Shown: one piece after another, positions 13,485 to 16,592 of the stretch | Layout of the letters: each line of letters opens with the position of its first letter | How positions within the stretch are numbered: position 1 is the stretch's first letter | Origin: Bacilli bacterium | Lineage (GTDB): Bacteria > Bacillota_I > Bacilli_A > RFN20 > CAG-288 | Assembly (NCBI GenBank): GCA_900763245.1 | Contig: CAAFJQ010000105.1 | Span: 1-16,592 of the forward strand | Reading direction: 5' to 3' | DNA length: 16,592 nt | Position numbers and translations under genes: made by a program | The notes under the pieces: model-generated | Databases searched by the model: none | What the model was told of the DNA's origin: nothing | The model's input: only the letters and a program-made list of their open reading frames with translations

Positions 13485-14546
13485 ATGAAAGGTTACGCAA
13501 TGTTGAAGATCGGCGCTTCCGGTTGGATTGAAAAAGACATCCCCGAAATCGGACCTATGGACGCCATCGTTAAGCCGTTAGCCGTTGCTATCTGCACTTC
13601 CGATGTCCACACCCTTTGGGAAGGAGCAATCGGTGATAGACACAACATGATTTTAGGTCATGAAGCTTGTGGTGAAGTCGTCAAAGTCGGTTCTCTTGTC
13701 AAGGATTTCAAACCTGGTGACAGAGTCTTGATTCCTGCAATCACTCCTGATTGGAACTCTCTTGAAGCTCAGGCTGGTTATTCTATGCATTCCGGCGTTA
13801 TGCTTTGCGGTTGGAAGTTCTCCAACTTCAAAGATGGTGTCTTCTCTGAATTCTTCCACGTCAATGATGCGGATGGAAACTTAGCTTTGCTTCCTTCTAA
13901 TATCGATTCTGTCGATGCCTGTATGTTATCCGATATGGTTCCTACTGGCTTCCATGGTGTCGAACTTGCTGATGTTCAGTTCGGTGATTCCGTTTTGGTC
14001 ATCGGTATCGGTCCTGTCGGACTTATGTCTGTTGCTGGTGCTTCTTTAAGAGGTGCTTCTCGTATCATTGCTGTCGGTACAAGACCCCTTTGCGTTGAAG
14101 CAGCAAAAAAATATGGAGCCACTGATTTCATCTCATACAAGAACGGTCCTATCGATGAACAGGTCATGAAGCTTACTGGCGGTAAAGGTGTTGATAAGGT
14201 TGTCATTGCTGGCGGTGACTGCACGACCTTCGATCCTGCCATCAAGTGTCTCAAACCAGGCGGAAAGATCGGTAATGTCAATTATCTTGGCAGCGGTCAG
14301 TATGTTAACATTCCTAGAGTAGAATGGGGTGTTGGTATGGGACATAAGCAGATCAATGGCGGTTTGATGCCTGGTGGAAGACTTAGAATGGAAAAACTCG
14401 GCTCTTTGGTTTCTTCTGGCAGATTGAATGTCCATCATTTAGTCACTCATGTCTTTGATGGTTGGGATCATTTAGAAGAGGCCCTCTTCTTAATGAGAGA
14501 TAAACCGGCCAACTTGATCAAGCCTGTTGTCAGAATCGAAGACTAA
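13485..14546 (+). CDS. adh: NADP-type zinc secondary alcohol dehydrogenase
   Basis: Medium-chain dehydrogenase that reversibly reduces ketones and aldehydes to alcohols, in fermentative redox balance. The 353-aa protein lines up, residue for residue over long stretches, with the Thermoanaerobacter brockii / Clostridium beijerinckii secondary alcohol dehydrogenase (for example ERHNMILGHEA-type and ITPDW segments). The catalytic zinc ligands Cys37, His59, Glu60 and Asp150 are all present, and the structural-zinc lobe of horse-liver type is absent, as in that family. The Rossmann motif is GIGPVG (174-179). Gly198-Thr199-Arg200 and Tyr218 match the NADP-binding set, with Ser199 replaced by Thr, so NADPH is the likely cofactor. 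GGAGG lies 7 nt before the ATG. The G3E GTPase starts 2 nt after the stop, suggesting coupling. Two exact cre sites lie upstream. Confidence 0.95.
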   Translation: MKGYAMLKIGASGWIEKDIPEIGPMDAIVKPLAVAICTSDVHTLWEGAIGDRHNMILGHEACGEVVKVGSLVKDFKPGDRVLIPAITPDWNSLEAQAGYSMHSGVMLCGWKFSNFKDGVFSEFFHVNDADGNLALLPSNIDSVDACMLSDMVPTGFHGVELADVQFGDSVLVIGIGPVGLMSVAGASLRGASRIIAVGTRPLCVEAAKKYGATDFISYKNGPIDEQVMKLTGGKGVDKVVIAGGDCTTFDPAIKCLKPGGKIGNVNYLGSGQYVNIPRVEWGVGMGHKQINGGLMPGGRLRMEKLGSLVSSGRLNVHHLVTHVFDGWDHLEEALFLMRDKPANLIKPVVRIED

Positions 14547-14548
14547 AT

Positions 14549-15241
14549 ATGAAAATTCTGGTTGTCTCTGGATTTCTAGGCGCTGGCAAAACCACTTTCA
14601 TCAAAGAATTATCTAAGAAGACAAACAGGCTCTTCTGCATTCTGGAGAATGAATTTGGTGCAGTCAATGTTGATGAAGCCATTTTAAAAGAAGAGAAGGA
14701 TGATATGAAAATCTACGAACTTACCTCTGGTTGTATCTGTTGTTCAACCAGAGGCGAGTTTGCCACTACTTGCCTTACTATCGCAAATACGATCAATCCT
14801 GATTATCTTATTGTGGAGCCCACTGGTGTCGGTTCTTTGACGAACATCAAAAACAATCTGAACAAGATTGCATATGAAGCGATCGAGATTTTAAAACCGA
14901 TTTGCATTGTAGATGGTCTTGCGGTCTTGAACGGCACTTGCCAGTTCAATGATATTTTCATTGACCAGATTCAGCAAAGTGGATCTGTTTTCATATCGAA
15001 AATGGAAAGCTGCAATGAAGATGAAAAAGAAGTCGTATATCAGAAACTGGCTGAACTGAATTCCGAATCAACCATTTACAAAGATGATTACAAGACATTC
15101 TCATCTGAGTTTTTCTTTGATCTGCTGAATCAGCTATCAACAAGAATGACCTCTGCAGAAGAAAATGGTCAAAATGGAAAGTGTTTCTTTTGTGGATGCA
15201 AAAATTCCGAATGTTGTTTTTCTGATCAACCTTTTGGATGA
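14549..15241 (+). CDS. G3E (CobW/COG0523) GTPase, N-terminal part, frameshifted
   Basis: GTPase of the metallochaperone family that hands metals, often zinc, to client enzymes. The visible 230 aa have Walker A GFLGAGKT (8-15), ENEFG (33-37), the metal-binding GCICC (Cys62, Cys64, Cys65) and VEPTGVG (89-95). The guanine motif is degenerate, SKME (150-153) in place of NKxD. Frame 2 ends in a Cys-rich tail (CFFCGCKNSECCF) and a TGA at 15239, but a typical member continues for about 75 more residues; those are found in another frame just downstream. The Cys-rich tail is therefore probably a frameshift product. The gene starts 2 nt after the adh stop without a clear ribosome site, so it is probably translated by coupling to the zinc dehydrogenase. 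Confidence 0.85.
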   Translation: MKILVVSGFLGAGKTTFIKELSKKTNRLFCILENEFGAVNVDEAILKEEKDDMKIYELTSGCICCSTRGEFATTCLTIANTINPDYLIVEPTGVGSLTNIKNNLNKIAYEAIEILKPICIVDGLAVLNGTCQFNDIFIDQIQQSGSVFISKMESCNEDEKEVVYQKLAELNSESTIYKDDYKTFSSEFFFDLLNQLSTRMTSAEENGQNGKCFFCGCKNSECCFSDQPFG

Positions 15242-15452
15242 AATTGCAAGAGGCGTATATGGAGACATCAAGCGCTCCAAAGGAATCGTTGAATGCCAGG
15301 GACATTGTTATCAATTCGATTATGTCGACTCTTTGTATTCCATTCGTGAATTTGAAAATAAGGACAATAAAATCGTCTTTATCGGACCAGCTGTCAATAC
15401 AAAAACATTGGAAAAACGACTTCAGGCAACTGCTCTTGTCGATGATGATTAG
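15150..15452 (+). pseudogene. CobW C-terminal domain, out of frame
   Basis: This frame, open from 15150, encodes MESVSFVDAKIPNVVFLINL, then LLDEIARGVYGDIKRSKGIV, FDYVDSLYSIREFE and VFIGPAVNTKTLEKRL. These match the usual C-terminal domain of G3E GTPases (an F/L-E-x-F/V-x-F strand, a helix, the G-x-I-x-R-x-KG strand and an FIG strand). Moving from the upstream frame to this one requires skipping one base. The runs AAAA at 15162-15165 and 15171-15174 are the likely sites: removing one A from either gives one continuous protein of about 300 aa. It has no start signal of its own. Its TAG overlaps the stop codon of the opposing SGNH gene. Confidence 0.8.
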
Positions 15453-16219
15453 AGCTTGTAGCCTTTTACGTTTTTAAGAATTGCAGGCATCCAAACGCTA
15501 TATCCTTTGTTGTTTGGATGAATTAAATCACTTTCGATATAGGAGGAGAAGTCTTCTCCTTTTTTGCTGATTTCTTCAAAAACATTTTCTGCATGGATAA
15601 TAGAAACATTTTTGTATTCTTTAGCGACCAAATCAATGAGTTCGTTATATCTGTCCTCTTTTTCTCTGAATGCAGGGAAAAGAGGAAAATGACAGACACC
15701 TAAAAGATAGATGCGAATGTTTTCTGTTACGGAATTGATTGAATTCAGGAAAGTCCTGCAATCATTTAATGTCTCTTCTACACTCTTTCCGGAATGGATA
15801 TCATTGAATCCGAGATTGACAATAATGTTCTTTGGGCTGCAGTTTCTAACAAGCTTAGATACGAAGGGATTAAAGTCACAGAAACGGAATCCACCGATTC
15901 CGTAATTGACTGTTCCATTTCCCTTTGAATAGTAATCGAACAATGTTGAGCCATCGCACGTGCAATGATTGTTAAGAAAATCAAAGTAGCTGTCACCAAC
16001 AAACATATAATCGACATCTTTCATTGTCTTTGAATGCTCAATCATATCAGAAATTCGTTTTTCGTTTGGATGAAGTCCCCTTAATCTTCTTGTGTTTCTG
16101 AAAGTGGGTAAAATAAGGTTGTGCAAATCTTTTCCTTGGTAGTCTCGCACATAGCTGATTCCAGCGAAATTTCCGGCAAAATAGCAATCAGGCTTTCCAT
16201 CTTTCAGAAAATAGAACAC
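15449..16219 (-). CDS. SGNH/GDSL-family hydrolase
   Basis: A serine esterase or lipase fold acting on acyl or acetyl esters; the substrate is not known. Counting from the GTG at 16219 (256 aa), block I is FVGDSYFD with catalytic Ser77, block II is VNYGIGG (Gly110), block III is NLGFNDIHSG (Asn139) and block V is SDLIHPNNKGY with Asp231 and His234. The tetrad is thus complete. The GTG is only the first legal start left in this frame. It has no good ribosome site, and the same frame reads as protein for 92 more codons upstream, so the true protein is longer. No signal peptide is seen, so the enzyme is probably cytoplasmic or reaches its substrate otherwise. The stop codon overlaps that of the GTPase frame on the other strand. 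Confidence 0.8.
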   Translation of the reverse strand: MFYFLKDGKPDCYFAGNFAGISYVRDYQGKDLHNLILPTFRNTRRLRGLHPNEKRISDMIEHSKTMKDVDYMFVGDSYFDFLNNHCTCDGSTLFDYYSKGNGTVNYGIGGFRFCDFNPFVSKLVRNCSPKNIIVNLGFNDIHSGKSVEETLNDCRTFLNSINSVTENIRIYLLGVCHFPLFPAFREKEDRYNELIDLVAKEYKNVSIIHAENVFEEISKKGEDFSSYIESDLIHPNNKGYSVWMPAILKNVKGYKL

Positions 16220-16525
16220 ACCATCGCCATAAATCCATTGTGTGACTTTATAGTCATACGTATCTTCATAAAGATAGAGCGTATCTCCACTAGGTCCGCC
16301 TACACTATCACAAGTTATTGTGGAAAATGTGAAATCCTGTTGCCCGTATCCGATCTTTTCAAATGAAGAACCGGTGAATTCGACAGGACCCGTATAAATA
16401 GAACCTTCAGGATATCTGATCTTCGCGATTCCTTTGATACCTTCTTTTAAATTTTCTCCTTCTGTTATAAAGAAGAAGACGTCTTTCTGAATGGATTAAA
16501 GCTCTGACTGTGTGTAGATTTTCAT
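16220..16525 (-). pseudogene. MORN-like N-terminal part of SGNH protein, with in-frame stop
   Basis: The SGNH frame continues upstream to a TAA at 16496-16498. Beyond it lies an in-frame ATG (16525) encoding MKIYTQSEL. The segment between the TAA and the GTG reads as ordinary protein: GIAKIRYPEGSIYTGPVEF, FEKIGYGQQDFTF and QWIYGDGVFYFLKDGKPDCY. These resemble MORN repeats (Y-x-G-x-W / YPDG-type beta hairpins). The plain reading is a gene starting at 16525 broken by a nonsense codon at position 10. No good Shine-Dalgarno stands close to the ATG (AAGGA is 20 nt away). Alternatively translation starts at a near-cognate codon after the TAA, or the base is an assembly error. Confidence 0.6.
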
Positions 16526-16555
16526 AATTGTTATTTTCGTTGATTTCCTTGCTTT

Positions 16556-16584
16556 ATAGTAGTTGATATTTCACTATAAATCAA
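16556..16584 (-). promoter_or_regulatory. Predicted promoter of SGNH gene
   Basis: On the minus strand TTGATT (16584-16579) and TACTAT (16561-16556) are 17 nt apart. A start near 16549 is 24 nt before the ATG at 16525, which supports that ATG rather than the internal GTG as the original start. Confidence 0.35.
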
Positions 16585-16592
16585 TCAGTGCA

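Noticed and set aside
13249..13488. 79-codon TTG-started open frame before adh
   Set aside because: No ribosome site; it crosses two terminator hairpins, a cre site and the adh promoter, and runs into the adh start.
15178..15238. Genuine Cys-rich metal-binding tail of the GTPase (CFFCGCKNSECCF)
   Set aside because: Attractive for a metallochaperone, but the overlapping frame encodes the conserved family C-terminus at the same place, so the tail is more likely an out-of-frame product.
15238..15477. Third frame at the end of the GTPase region
   Set aside because: The conserved CobW C-terminal motifs are in the frame beginning at 15150; this one has no recognisable motif.

Overview
The window looks like chromosome from a low-GC, Gram-positive-type bacterium in the Bacilli/Erysipelotrichia/Mollicutes-relative part of the Firmicutes. 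The grounds are AT-rich intergenic DNA, purine-rich AGGAGG ribosome sites, Sec signal peptides with lipoboxes, Firmicutes-style tRNA clustering, cre-like sequences, and TGA used as a normal stop (so not the Mycoplasma code). No rRNA, CRISPR, transposase or phage gene was seen. Assignment below class level is not possible from this sequence alone.

Layout. 1-476 holds no convincing gene, only short repeats, hairpins and a possible gene remnant. 477-998 (minus) is a five-tRNA operon, transcribed Val-Tyr-Gln-Lys-Leu, with a strong promoter at 1021-1049 and a terminator at 402-422. 1295-3352 (minus) carries pgi (glycolysis) and ispD (MEP isoprenoid pathway). 3427-4380 (plus) is a secreted lipoprotein whose C-terminal half looks like a barnase-type ribonuclease. 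It shares a bidirectional terminator with a CPA2-type cation/proton antiporter (minus). 6012-9098 (plus) holds pepF, hslO (Hsp33) and a small two-helix membrane protein. 9079-12392 (minus) is a two-gene surface operon: a secreted CotH-family kinase followed 11 nt later by a large lipoprotein. 12556-13167 (plus) is a Nudix (ADP-ribose pyrophosphatase-like) hydrolase with a palindromic operator candidate on its promoter. 13485-15452 (plus) is a tight pair: a zinc, NADP-type secondary alcohol dehydrogenase and a G3E/COG0523 (CobW-type) GTPase with the CxCC metal motif. The pair sits behind a 317-nt leader containing two exact matches to the CcpA cre consensus. The GTPase reading frame is broken by a +1 frameshift. 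15449-16525 (minus) is an SGNH hydrolase with a MORN-like N-terminal part and an in-frame stop at codon 10.

How it fits together. Most genes are core metabolism and stress housekeeping: pgi, ispD, pepF, hslO, antiporter, Nudix and tRNAs. The accessory interest lies in three surface or secretion loci (barnase-like lipoprotein, CotH plus lipoprotein, SGNH hydrolase) and in the alcohol dehydrogenase-metallochaperone pair, which appears to be under carbon-catabolite control. The two tail-to-tail genes at the right end each carry a lesion, which may mean real decay or base-level errors in the source assembly.
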